Assembly: GCA_023053575.1 (NCBI GenBank)
Contig: JAKZAP010000151.1
Location: 32,342 to 96,341, forward strand
DNA from: Branchinecta lynchi
Lineage: Eukaryota; Arthropoda; Branchiopoda; Anostraca; Branchinectidae
Reading direction: 5' to 3'
DNA: 64,000 nt
Below are positions 39,853 to 52,200 of the stretch, piece by piece. The notes below the pieces were generated by a model that saw nothing but the letters and a program-made list of their open reading frames with translations, did not search any database and had not been told where the DNA came from. The translations under genes and the position numbers were made by a program. The first letter of the stretch is position 1, and the number at the start of each line of letters is the position of its first letter.

Positions 39853-39858
39853 GGGTGC
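39847..39858. other. Satellite inversion junction 3 (plus to minus)
   Basis: Top strand changes from CACAGTGGGAAAACAA to GGGTGCTTTCCCCATAAGG. The first inverted monomer has lost one T relative to its usual GGGTTGCTTTCCCC form, which places the break inside a monomer. Confidence 0.93.
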
Positions 39859-41245
39859 TTTCCCCATAAGGTTGGTTTTCCCACAAGGTTTGTTTTCTCA
39901 AAAGGTTTGTTTTCCCACTAGGTTGTTTTTCCCACTAGGTTGGTTTTCCCACAAGGTTTGTTTTCCCACAAGCTTTGTTTTCTCCCAAGGTTGGTTTTCC
40001 CGCAAGGTTGGTTTTCCCAAAAGGTTCGCTTTCCCGCAAGGTTGGTTTTCCCACAAGGTTTGTTTCCGCAGGGTTTGTTTTCCCACAAGGTTAGTTTTCC
40101 CGCAAGGTTTGTTTTCCCACAAGGTTAGTTTTCCCACAAGGTTGGTTTTCCCACAAGGTTTGTTTTCTCACAAGGTTTGTTTTCCCACAAGGTTAGTTTT
40201 CCCACAAGGTTTGTTTTCCCACAAGGTTTGTTTTCCCACAAGGTTGGTTTTCCCGAAAGGTTTGTTTCCCCACAAGGTTGGTTTTCCCACAAGGTTGGTT
40301 TTCCCGCAGGGTTTGTTTTCCCAAAAGGTTAGTTTTCCCGCAAGGTTTGTTTTCCCACAAGGTTAGTTTTCCCACAAGGTTTGTTTCCCCACAAGGTTTG
40401 TTTCCCCACAAGGTTTGTTTTCCCACAAGGATTGTTTACTCACAAGGTTTGTTTTCCCACTGTGTTGGTTTTCCCTAAAGGTTCGCTTTCCCGCAAGGTT
40501 GGTTTTCCCACAAGGTTGGTTTTAACGCAGGGTTTGTTTCCCCATAAGGTTGGTTTTCCCACAAGGTTTGTTTTCTCACAAGGTTTGTTTTCCCACTAGG
40601 TTGGTTTTCCCACAAGGTTTGTTTTCCCACTAGGTTGGTTTTCCCACAAGGTTTGTTTTCCCACTGTGTTGGTTTTCCCAAAAGGTTCGCTTTCCCACAA
40701 GGTTGGTTTTCCCACAAGGTTGGTTTTCGCGCAGGGTTGCTTTCCCCATAAGGTTGGTTTTCCCACAAGGTTTGTTTTCTCACAAGGTTTGTTTTCCCAC
40801 TAGGTTGTTTTTCCCACTAGGTTGGTTTTCCGAAAAGGTTTGTTTTCCCACAAGCTTTGTTTTCCCCCAAGGTTGGTTTTCCCGCAAGGTTGGTTTACCC
40901 AAAAGGTTTGTTTTCCCACTGTGTTGGTTTTCCCAAAAGGTTCTCTTTCCCAAAAGGTTCGCTTTCCCGCAAGGTTGGTTTTCCCACAAGGTTGGTTTTC
41001 CCACAAGGTTGGTTTTCCCGCAGGGTTTGTTTTCCCACAAGGTTAGTTTTCCCACAAGGTTTGTTTTCTCACAAGGTTTGTTTTCCCACAAGGTTTGTTT
41101 TCCCACAAGGTTTGTTTTCCCACAAGGTTCGTTTTCCCGCAGGGTTTGTTTTCCCACAAGGTTAGTTTTCCCGAAAGGTTTGTTTTCTCACAAGGTTTGT
41201 TTTCCCACTGTGTTGGTTCCCCACAATGTTTGTTTTCTCACAAGG
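39853..41245 (-). repeat. 17-bp satellite array, block 5 (short inverted block)
   Basis: About 82 inverted monomers lying between plus blocks. Variant monomers are the same as elsewhere. Irregular monomers occur near its right end (GTGTTGGTTCCCC at 41211) and just beyond it in block 6. Confidence 0.97.
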
Positions 41246-41252
41246 AAACTAA
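41239..41252. other. Satellite inversion junction 4 (minus to plus)
   Basis: Top strand changes from TTTTCTCACAAGG to AAACTAACCTTTCGGG. The next kilobases include truncated monomers: a 13-bp one at about 41711 (CCTTG joined to AAAACAAACC) and an irregular one at about 43070. Confidence 0.93.
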
Positions 41253-43937
41253 CCTTTCGGGAAAACCAACCTAGTTTGAAAACAAACCTTGTGGGAAAAC
41301 AAACCTTGTGGGAAAACAAACCTTGTGGGAAAACAAACCTTGTGAGAAAACAAACCTTGTGGGGAACCAAACCTAGTGGGAAAACAAACCTTGTGAGAAA
41401 ACAAACCTTGTGGGAAAACCAACCTTATGGGAAAACAAACCTAGTGGGAAAACAAACCTTGTGGGGAAACAAACCTTTCGGGAAAACCAACCTTGTGGGA
41501 AAACAAACCTAGTGGGAAAACAAACCTTGTGGGGAAACAAACCTTTCGGGAAAACCAACCTTGTGGGAAAACAAACCTTGTGGGAAAACAAACCTTGTGG
41601 GAAAACAAACCTTGTGGGAAAACAAACCTTGTGGGAAAACAAACCTTGTGAGAAAACAAACCTTGTTTGAAAACCAACCTTATGGGAAAACAAACCTAGT
41701 GGGAAAACAAACCTTGAAAACAAACCTTGTGGGGAAACAAACCTTTCGGGAAAACCAACCTTGTGGGAAAACAAACCTTGTGGGAAAACAAACCTTGTGG
41801 GAAAACAAACCTTGTGGGAAAACAAACCTTATGGGAAAACAAACCTTGTGGGGAAACAAACCTTGTGGGAAAACCAACCTTGCGGGAAAGCGAACCTTTT
41901 GGGAAAACCAACACAGTGGGAAAACAAACCTTGTGGGAAAACCAACCTTGCGGGAAAACCAACCTTGGGGGAAAACAAAGCTTGTGGGAACACAAACCTT
42001 GTGGGAAAACCAACCTAGTGGGAAAAAAAACCTAGTGGGAAAACAAACCTTGTGAGAAAACAAACCTTTTGGGAAAACCAACCTTATGGGGAAAGCAACC
42101 CTGCGGGAAAACCAACCTTGTGGGAAAACCAACCTTGTGGGAAAGCGAACCTTTTGGGAAAACCAACACAGTGGGAAAACAAACCTTGTGGGAAAACAAA
42201 CCTTATGGGAAAACAAACCTTGTGGGAAAACAAATCTTATGGGAAAACAAACCTTGTGGGGAAACAAACCTTGTGGGAAAACCAACCTTGCGGGAAAGCG
42301 AACCTTTTGGGAAAACCAACACAGTGGGAAAACAAACCTTGTGGGAAAACCAACCTTGCCGGAAAACCAACCTTGGGGGAAAACAAAGCTTGTGGGAAAA
42401 CAAACCTTGTGGGAAAACCAACCTAGTGGGAAAAACAACCTAGTGGGAAAACAAACCTTGTGAGAAAACAAACCTTGTGGGAAAACCAACCTTATGGGGA
42501 AAGCAACCCTGCGGGAAAACCAACCTTGTGGGAAAACCAACCTTGTGGGAAAGCGAACCTTTTGGGAAAACCAACACAGTGGGAAAAAAACCTTGTGGGA
42601 AAACCAACCTTGCGGGAAAACCAACCTTGGGGGAAAACAAACCTTGTGGGGATACAAACCTAGTGGGAAAACAAAACTTGTGAGAAAACAATCCTTGTGG
42701 GAAAACAAACCTTGTGGGGAAACAAACCTTGCGGGAAAACTAACCTTGTGGGAAAACAAACCCTGCGGGAAAACCAACCTTGTGGGAAAACCAACCTTGT
42801 GGGGAAACAAACCTTTCGGGAAAACCAACCTTGTGGGAAAACAAACCTTGTGGGAGAACAAACCTTGTGGGAAAACAAACCTTGTGGGAAAACAAACCTT
42901 GTGAGAAAACAAACCTTGTGGGGAACCAAACCTAGTGGGAAAACAAACTTTGTGAGAAAACAAACCTTGTGGGAAAACCAACCTTATGGGAAAACAAACC
43001 TAGTGGGAAAACAAACCTTGTGGGGAAACAAACCTTTCGGAAAAACCAACCTTGTGGGAAAACAAACTTTACCTTGCGGGAAAGCGAACCTTTTGGGAAA
43101 GAGAACCTTTTGGGAAAACCAATACAGTGGGAAAACAAACCTTTTGGGTAAACCAACCTTGCGGGAAAACCAACCTTGGGGGAAAACAAAGCTTGTGGGA
43201 AAACAAACCTTTTCGGAAAACCAACCTAGTGGGAAAAACAACCTAGTGGGAAAACAAACCTTGTGAGAAAACAAACCTTGTGGGAAAACCAACCTTATGG
43301 GGAAAGCAACCCTGCGGGAAAACCAACCTTGTGGGAAAACCAACCTTGTGGGAAAGCGAACCTTTTGGGAAAACCAACACAGTGGGAAAACAAACCTTGT
43401 GGGAAAACAAACCTTGTGGGGAAACAAACCTTGCGGGAAAACTAACCTTGTGGGAAAACAAACCCTGCGGGAAAACCAACCTTGGGGGAAAACAAAGCTT
43501 GTGGGAAAACAAACCTTGTGGGAAAACCAACCTAGTGGGAAAAACAACCTAGTGGGAAAACAAACCTTGTGAGAAAACAAACCTTGTGGGAAAACCAACC
43601 TTATAGGGAAAGCAGCCCTGCGGGAAAACCAACCTTGTGGGAAAACCAACCTTGTGGGAAAGCGAACCTTTTGGGAAAACCAACACAGTGGGAAAACAAA
43701 CCTTGTGGGAAAACAAACCTTGTGGGGAAACAAACCTTGCGGGAAAACTAACCTTCTGGGAAAACAAACCCTGCGGGAAAACCAACCTTGGGGGAAAACA
43801 AAGCTTGTGGGAAAACAAACCTTGCGGGAAAACTAACCTTGTGGGAAAACAAACCCTGCGGGAAAACCAACCTTGTGGGAAAACCAACCTTGTGAGGAAA
43901 CAAACCTTTCGGGAAAACCAACCTTGTGGGAAAACAA

Positions 43938-43957
43938 ACATTGTGTTAAATCAGACC
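43938..43957 (+). repeat. TTAAATCAG marker monomer, copy 7 (GTGGG subtype)
   Basis: In block 6, preceded by a GTGAGGAAAC monomer not seen at the other copies. Confidence 0.95.
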
Positions 43958-44835
43958 TTGTGGGAAAACTAACCTTGCGGGAAAACCAACCTTGTGGGAA
44001 AACCAACCTTATGGGAAAACCAACCTTGCGGGAAAACCAACCTTGGGGGAAAACAAACCTTGTGGGTAAACAAACCTTGTGGGAAAACAAACCTTGTGGG
44101 AAAACCAACCTAGTGGGAAAACAAACCTTGTGAGAAAACAAACCTTGTGGGAAAACCAACCTTATGGGGAAACAAACCCTACGGGAAAACCAACCTTGTG
44201 GGAAAACCAACCTTGCGGGAAAGCAAACCTTTTGGGAAAACCAACACAGTGGGAAAACAAACCTTGTGAGAAAACAATCCTTGTGGGAAAACAAACCTCG
44301 TGGGGAAACAAACCTTGTGGGGAAACAAACCTTGTGGGAAAACCAACCTTGCGGGAAAGCGAACCTTGCGGGAAAGCGAACCTCTTGGGAAAACCAACAC
44401 AGTGGGAAAACAAACCTTGTGAGAAAACAAACCTTGTGGGGAAACAAACCTTGTGGGAAAACCAACCTTGCGGGAAAGTGAACCTTTTGGGAAAACCAAC
44501 AAAGTGGGAAAACAAACCTTGTGGGAAAACCAACCTTGCGGGAAAACCAACCTTGGGGGAAAACAAAGCTTGTGGGAAAACAAACCTTGTGGGAAGACCA
44601 ACCTAGTGGGAAACACAACCTAGTGGGAAAACAAACCTTATGGGGAAAGCAACCCTGCGGGAAAACCAACCTTGTGGGAAAACCAACCTTGTGGGAAAGC
44701 GAACCTTTTGGGAAAACCAACACAGTGGGAAAACAAACCTTGTGGGAAAACCAACCTTGCGGGAAAACCAACCTTGGGGGAAAACAAACCTTGTGGGAAA
44801 ACAAACCTTGTGGGGAAACAAACCTTGTGGGAAAA

Positions 44836-47342
44836 CTAACCTTGTGGGAAAACAAACCTTGTGGGAAAACCAACCTTGTGGGAAAGCGAACCTTTTGGGA
44901 AAACCAACACAGTGGGAAAACAAACCTTGTGGGAAAACAAACCTTGTGGGGAAACAAACCTTGCGGGAAAACTAACCTTGTGGGAAAACAAACCCTGCGG
45001 GAAAACCAACCTTGTGGGAAAACCAACCTTGTGGGGAAACAAACCTTTCGGGAAAACCAACCTTGTGGGAAAACAAACCTTGTGGGAAAACAAACCTTGT
45101 GGGGAAACAAACCTTAAGGGAAAACTAACCTTGTGGGAAAACAAACCCTGCGGGAAAACCAACCTTGTGGGAAAACCAACCTTGTGGGGAAACAAACCTT
45201 TCGGAAAAACCAACCTTGTGGGAAAACAAACCTTGTGGGAAAACAAACCTTGTGGGGAAACAAACCTTGTGAGAAAACCAACCTTGCGGGAAAGCGAACC
45301 TTTTGGGAAAGAGAACCTTTTGGGAAAACCAACACAGTGGGAAAACAAACCTTTTGGGTAAACCAACCTTGCGGGAAAACCAACCTTGGGGGAAAACAAA
45401 GCTTGTGGGAAAAGAAACCTTTTCGGAAAACCAACCTAGTGGGAAAAACAACCTAGTGGGAAAACAAACCTTGTGGGAAAACCAACCTTATGGGGAAAGC
45501 AGCCCTGCGGGAAAACCAACCTTGTGGGAAAACCAACCTTGTGGGAAAGCGAACCTTTTGGGAAAACCAACACAGTGGGAAAACAAACCTTGTGGGAAAA
45601 CAAACCTTGTGGGGAAACAAACCCTGCGGGAAAACCAACCTTGGGGGAAAACAAAGCTTGTGGGAAAACAAACCTTGTGGGAAAACCAACCTAGTGGGAA
45701 AAACAACCTAGTGGGAAAACAAACCTTGTGAGAAAACAAACCTTGTGGGAAAACCAACCTTATAGGGAAAGCAACCCTGCGGGAAAACCAACCTTGTGGG
45801 AAAACCAACCTTGTGGGAAAACCAACCTTGTGGGAAAGCGAACCTTTTGGGAAAACCAACACAGTGGGAAAACAAACCTTGTGGGGAAACAAACCTTGTG
45901 GGAAACAAACCTTGCGGGAAAACTAACCTTGTGGGAAAACAAACCCTGCGGGAAAACCAACCTTGTGGGAAAACCAACCTTGTGGGGAAACAAACCTTTC
46001 GGGAAAACCAACCTTGTGGGAAAACAAACCTTGCGGGAAAACTAACCTTGTGGGAAAACAAACCCTGCGGGAAAACCAACCTTGTGGGAAAACCAACCTT
46101 GTGGGGAAACAAACCTTTCGGGAAAACCAACCTTGTGGGAAAACAAACATTGTGTTAAATCAGACCTTGTGGGAAAACTAACCTTGCGGGAAAACCAACC
46201 TTGTGGGAAAACCAACCTTATGGGAAAACCAACCTTGCGGGAAAACCAACCTTGGGGGAAAACAAACCTTGTGGGTAAACAAACCTTGTGGGAAAACAAA
46301 CCTTGTGGGAAAACCAACCTAGTGGGAAAACAAACCTTGTGAGAAAACAAACCTTGTGGGAAAACCAACCTTATGGGGAAACAAACCCTGCGGGAAAACC
46401 AACCTTGTAGGAAAACCAACCTTGCGGGAAAGCGAAACTTTTGGGAAAACCAACACAGTGGGAAAACAAACCTTGTGAGAAAACAATCCTTGTGGGAAAA
46501 CAAACCTTGTGGGGAAACAAACCTTGTGGGGAAACAAACCTTGTGGGAAAACTAACCTTGTGGGAAAACAAACCTTGCGGGAAAACTAACCTTGTGGGAA
46601 AACAAACCCTGCGGGAAAACAAACCTTGTGGGAAAACCAACCTTGTGGGGAAACAAACCTTTCTGGAAAACCAACCTTGTTGCAAAACAAACCTTGTGGG
46701 AAAACAAACCTTGTGGGAAAACTAACCTTGTGGGAAAACAAACCTTGTGGGAAAACCAACCTTGTGGGAAAGCGAACCTTTTGGGAAAACCAACACAGTG
46801 GGAAAACAAACCTTGTGGGAAAACAAACCTTGTGGGGAAACAAACCTTGCGGGAAAACTAACCTTGTGGGAAAACAAACCCTGCGGGAAAACCAACCTTG
46901 TGGGAAAACCAACCTTGTGGGGAAACAAAACTTTCGGGAAAACCAACCTTGTGGGAAAACAAACCTTGTGGGAAAACAAACCTTGTGGGGAAACAAACCT
47001 TAAGGGAAAACTAACCTTGTGGGAAAACAAACCCTGCGGGAAAACCAACCTTGTGGGAAAACCAACCTTGTGGGGAAACAAACCTTTCGGAAAAACCAAC
47101 CTTGTGGGAAAACAAAACTTGTGGGAAAACAAACCTTGTGGGGAAACAAACCTTGTGGGAAAACCAACCTTGCGGGAAAGCGAACCTTTTGGGAAAGAGA
47201 ACCTTTTGGGAAAACCAACACAGTGGGAAAACAAACCTTTTGGGTAAACCAACCTTGCGGGAAAACCAACCTTGGGGGAAAACAAAGCTTGTGGGAAAAC
47301 AAACCTTTTCGGAAAACCATCCTAGTGGGAAAAACAACCTAG
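44836..47342 (+). repeat. Higher-order segment repeated at 1,886-bp offset
   Basis: 44836-45456 and 46722-47342 share variant order, including CCTTAAGGG, TTTCGGAAAAACC, the doubled GAGAACCTTTTGGG and TTTTCGGAAAACC. The offset is 111 monomers minus one base. The same segment also occurs at 945-1568 in block 1. Confidence 0.88.
46147..46166 (+). repeat. TTAAATCAG marker monomer, copy 8 (GTGGG subtype)
   Basis: Lies 2,209 bp after copy 7, with the same downstream CTTATGGG, CTTGGGGG and GTGGGTAAAC monomers. Confidence 0.95.
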
Positions 47343-48225
47343 TGGGAAAACAAACCTTGTGAGAAAACAAACCTTGTGGGAAAACCAACCTTATAGGGAA
47401 AGCAACCCTGCGGGAAAACCAACCTTGTGGGAAAACTAACCTTGTGGGAAAGCGAACCTTTTGGGAAAACCAACACAGTGGGAAAACAAACCTTGTGGGA
47501 AAACAAACCTTGTGGGAAACAAACCTTGCGGGAAAACTAACCTTGTGGGAAAACAAACCCTGCGGGAAAACCAACCTTGTGGTAAACCAACCTTGTGGGG
47601 AAACAAACCTTTCGGGAAAACCAACCTTGTGGGAAAACAAACCTTGCGGGAAAACTAACCTTGTGGGAAAACAAACCCTGCGGGAAAACCAACCTTGTGG
47701 GAAAACAAACCCTGCGGGAAAACCAACCTTGTGGGAAAACCAACCTTGTGGGGAAACAAACCTTTCGGGAAAACCAACCTTATGGGAAAACCAACCTTGC
47801 GGGAAAACCAACCTTGGGGGAAAACAAACAAAACAAACCTTGTGGGAAAGCGAACCTTGTGGGAAAACCAACCTTATGGGGAAACAAACCCTGCGGGAAA
47901 ACCAACCTTGTAGGAAAACCAACCTTGCGGGAAAGCGAAACTTTTGGGAAAACCAACACAGTGGGAAAACAAACCTTGTGAGAAAACAATCCTTGTGGGA
48001 AAACAAACCTTGTGGGGAAACAAACCTTGTGGGGAAACAAACCTTGTGGGAAAACTAACCTTGTGGGAAAACAAACCTTGCGGGAAAACTAACCTTGTGG
48101 GAAAACAAACCCTGCGGGAAAACAAACCTTGTGGGAAAACCAACCTTGTGGGGAAACAAACCTTTCTGGAAAACCAACCTTGTTGCAAAACAAACCTTGT
48201 GGGAAAACAAACCTTGTGGGAAAAC
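46371..48225 (+). repeat. Segment repeated at 1,503-bp offset
   Basis: 46371-46720 and 47874-48225 share the private variants CCTTGTAGG and GCGAAACTTTTGGG, followed by TTTCTGG and TTGCAAAAC monomers. This shows recent local duplication overlapping the 1,886-bp one. Confidence 0.85.
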
Positions 48226-48239
48226 AAACCTTGTGGGAA

Positions 48240-48720
48240 AACAAACCTTGTGAGAAAACAAACCTTGTGGGGAAACAAACCTAGTGGGAAAACAAACCTT
48301 GTGAGAAAACAAACCTTGTGGGAAAACCAACCTTGCGGGAAAGCGAACCTTGCGGGAAAGCGAACCTCTTGGGAAAACCAACACAGTGGGAAAACAAACC
48401 TTGTGAGAAAACAATCCTTGTGGGAAAACAAACCTTGTGGGGAAACAAACCTTGTGGGGAAACAAACCTTGTGGGAAAGCAAACTTTGTGAGAAAACAAA
48501 CCTTGTGGGGAAACAAACCTAGTGGGAAAACAAACCTTGTGAGAAAACAAACCTTGTGGGAAAACCAACCTTGCGGGAAAGCGAACCTTGCGGGAAAGCG
48601 AACCTCTTGGGAAAACCAACACAGTGGGAAAACAAACCTTGTGAGAAAACAATCCTTGTGGGAAAACAAACCTTGTGGGGAAACAAACCTTGTGGGGAAA
48701 CAAACCTTGTGGGAAAACTA
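48240..48720 (+). repeat. 238-bp (14-monomer) tandem pair, second occurrence
   Basis: The doubled GCGAACC motif with CCTCTTGGG starts at 48333 and 48571, 238 bp apart. It is the same unit as at 18.6-19.1 kb, 29.7 kb away. Confidence 0.9.
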
Positions 48721-49254
48721 ACCTTGTGGGAAAACAAACCTTGTGGGGAAACAAACCTTGTGGGGAAACAAACCTTGTGGGAAAACAAACCTTGTGAGAA
48801 AACAATCCTTGTGGGAAAACAAACCTTGTGGGGAAACAAACCTTGTGGGGAAACAAACCTTGTGGGGAAACAAACCTTGTGGGAAAACAAACCTTGTGGG
48901 AAAACCAACATTATGGGGAAAGCAACCCTGCGGGAAAACCAACCTTGTGGGAAAACCATCCTTGTGGGAAAACCAACCTTGTGGGAAAGCGAACCTTTTG
49001 GGAAAACCAACGCAGTGGGAAAACAAACCTTGTGGGAAAACAAACCTTGGGGGAAAACAAAGCTTGTGGGAAAACAAAAGCGAACTTTTTGGGAAAACCA
49101 ACACAGTGGGAAAACAAACCTTGTGGGCAAACCAACCTTGCGGGAAAACCAACTTTGGGAGAAAGCAAACCTTGTGGGAAAACAAACCCTGTGGGGAAAC
49201 AAACCTAGTAGGAAATCAAACCTTGTGAGAAAACAATCCTTGTGGGAAAACAAA

Positions 49255-52200
49255 CCTTGTGGGGAAACAAACCTTGCGGGAAAACTAACCTTGTGGGAAA
49301 ACAAACCCTGCGGGAAAACCGACCTTGTGGGAAAACCCACCTTGTGGGGAAACAAACCTTTTGGGAAAACTAACCTTGTGGGAAAACAAACCCTGCGAGA
49401 AAACCAACCTTGTGGGAAAACAAACCTTGTGGGAAAACAAACCTTGTGGGAAAACAAACCTTGTGAGAAAACAAACCTTGTGGGAAAACCAACCTTATGG
49501 GGAAACAAACACTGCGGGAAAACCAACCTTGTGGGAAAACCAACCTTGCGGGAAAGCAAACCTTTTGGTAAAACCAACACAGTGGGAAAACAAACCTTGT
49601 GAGAAAACAATCCTTTTGGGAAAGCGAACCTTTTGGGAAAACCAACACAGTGGGAAAACAAACCTTGTGAGAAAACAATCCTTGCGGGAAAGCGAACCTT
49701 TTGGGAAAACCAACACAGTGGGAAAACAAACCTTGTGAGAAAACAATCCTTGTGGGAAAACAAACCTTGTGGGGAAACAAACCTTGTGGGGAAACAAACC
49801 TTGTGGGAAAACCAACCTTGCGGGAAAGCGAACCTTGCGGGAAAGCGAACCTCTTGGGAAAACCAACACAGTGGGAAAACAAACCTTGTGAGAAAACAAA
49901 CCTTGTGGGGAAACAAACCTTGTGGGAAAACCAACCTTGCGGGAAAGTGAACCTTTTGGGAAAACCAACAAAGTGGGAAAACAAACCTTGTGGGAAAACC
50001 AACCTTGCGGGAAAACCAACCTTGGGGGAAAACAAAGCTTGTGGGAAAACAAACCTTGTGGGAAGACCAACCTAGTGGGAAACACAACCTAGTGGGAAAA
50101 CAAACCTTATGGGGAAAGCAACCCTGCGGGAAAACCAACCTTGTGGGAAAACCAACCTTGTGGGAAAGCGAACCTTTTGGGAAAACCAACACAGTGGGAA
50201 AACAAACCTTGTGGGAAAACCAACCTTGCGGGAAAACCAACCTTGGGGGAAAACAAACCTTGTGGGAAAACAAACCTTGTGGGGAAAAAAAACCTTGTGG
50301 GAAAACTAACCTTGTGGGAAAACAAACCTTGTGGGAAAACCAACCTTGTGGGAAAGCGAACCTTTTGGGAAAACCAACACAGTGGGAAAACAAACCTTGT
50401 GGGAAAACAAACCTTGTGGGGAAACAAACCTTGCGGGAAAACTAACCTTGTGGGAAAACAAACCCTGCGGGAAAACCAACCTTGTGGGAAAACCAACCTT
50501 GTGGGGAAACAAACCTTTCGGGAAAACCAACCTTGCGGGAAAGCGAACCTTGCGGGAAAACAAACCTTGTGGGAAAACAAACCTTGTGGGAAAACCAACC
50601 TAGTGGGAAAACAAACCTTGTGAGAAAACAAACCTTGTGGGAAAACCAACCTTATGGGGAAACAAACCCTGCGGGAAAACCAACCTTGTGGGAAAAGCAA
50701 CCTTGCGGGAAAGCGAACCTTTTGGGAAAACCAACACAGTGGGAAAACAAACCTTGTGAGAAAACAATCCTTGTGGGAAAACAAACCTTGTGGGGAAACA
50801 AACCTTGTGGGGAAACAAACCTTGTGGGAAAACTAACCTTGTGGGAAAACAAACCTTGCGGGATAACTAACCTTGTGGGAAAACAAACCCTGCGGGAAAA
50901 CAAACCTTGTGGGAAAACCAACCTTGTGGGGAAACACACCTTTCTGGAAAACCAGCCTTGTGGCAAAACAAACCTTGTGGGAAAAAAAACCTTGTGGGAA
51001 AACAAACCTTGTGGGAAAACAAACCTTTTGAGAAAACAAACCTTGTGGGGAAACAAACCTAGTGAGAACACAAACCTTGTGGGAAAACAAACCTTGTGAG
51101 AAAACAATCCTTGTGGAAAAACAAACCTTGTGGGGAAATAAACCTTGTGGGAAAACTAACCTTGTGGGAAAACAAACCTTGTGGGAAAACCAACCTTGTG
51201 GGGAAACAAACCTTTCGGGAAAACCAACCTTGTGGGAAAACAAACCTTGTGAGAAAACAAACATTGTGGGGAAACAAACCTTGTGGGAAAACCAGCCTTG
51301 CGGGAAAGTGAACCTTTTGGGAAAACCAACCTTATGGGGAAAGCAACCCTGCGGGAAAACCAACCTTGTGGGAAAACCAACCTTGTGGGAAAACCAACCT
51401 TTTGGGAAAGCGAACCTTTTGGGAAAACCAACACAGTGGGAAAACAAACCTTGTGGGAAAACAAACCTTGTGGGAAAACAAACCTTGCGGGAAAACTAAC
51501 CTTGTGGGAAAACAAACCCTGCGGGAAAACCAACCTTGTGGGAAAACCAACCTTGTGGGGAAACAAACCTTTCGGGAAAACCAACCTTGTGGGAAAACAA
51601 ACCTTGTGGTAAAACAAACCTTGTGGGGAAACAAACCTTGTGGGAAAACCAACCTTGCGGGAAATTGAACCTTTTGGGAAAACCAACACAGTGGGAAAAC
51701 AAACCTTGTGGGTAAACTAACCTTACGGGAAAACCAACCTTGGGGGAAAACAAAGCTTGTGGGAAAACAAACCTTGTGGGAAAACCAACCTAGTGGGAAA
51801 AACAAACTTGGGGGACAACAAAGCTTGTGGGAAAACAAACCTTGTGGGAAAACCAACCTAGTGGGAAAAACAACCTAGTGGGAAAACAAACTTTGTGAGA
51901 AAACAAACCTTGTGGGAAAACCAACCTTATGGGGAAAGCAACCCTGCGGGAAAACCAACCTTGTGGGAAAACCAAGCTTTTGGGAAAACCAACCTTGTGG
52001 GAAAGCGAACCTTTTGGGAAAACCAACACAGTGGGAAAACAAACCTTGTGGGAAAACAAACCTTGTGGGGAAACAAACCTTGCGGGAAAACTAACCTTGT
52101 GGGAAAACAAACCCTGCGGGAAAACCAACCTTGGGGGAAAACCAACCTTGCGGGAAAGCGAACCTTTTGGGAAAACCAACACAGTGGGAAAACAAACCTT

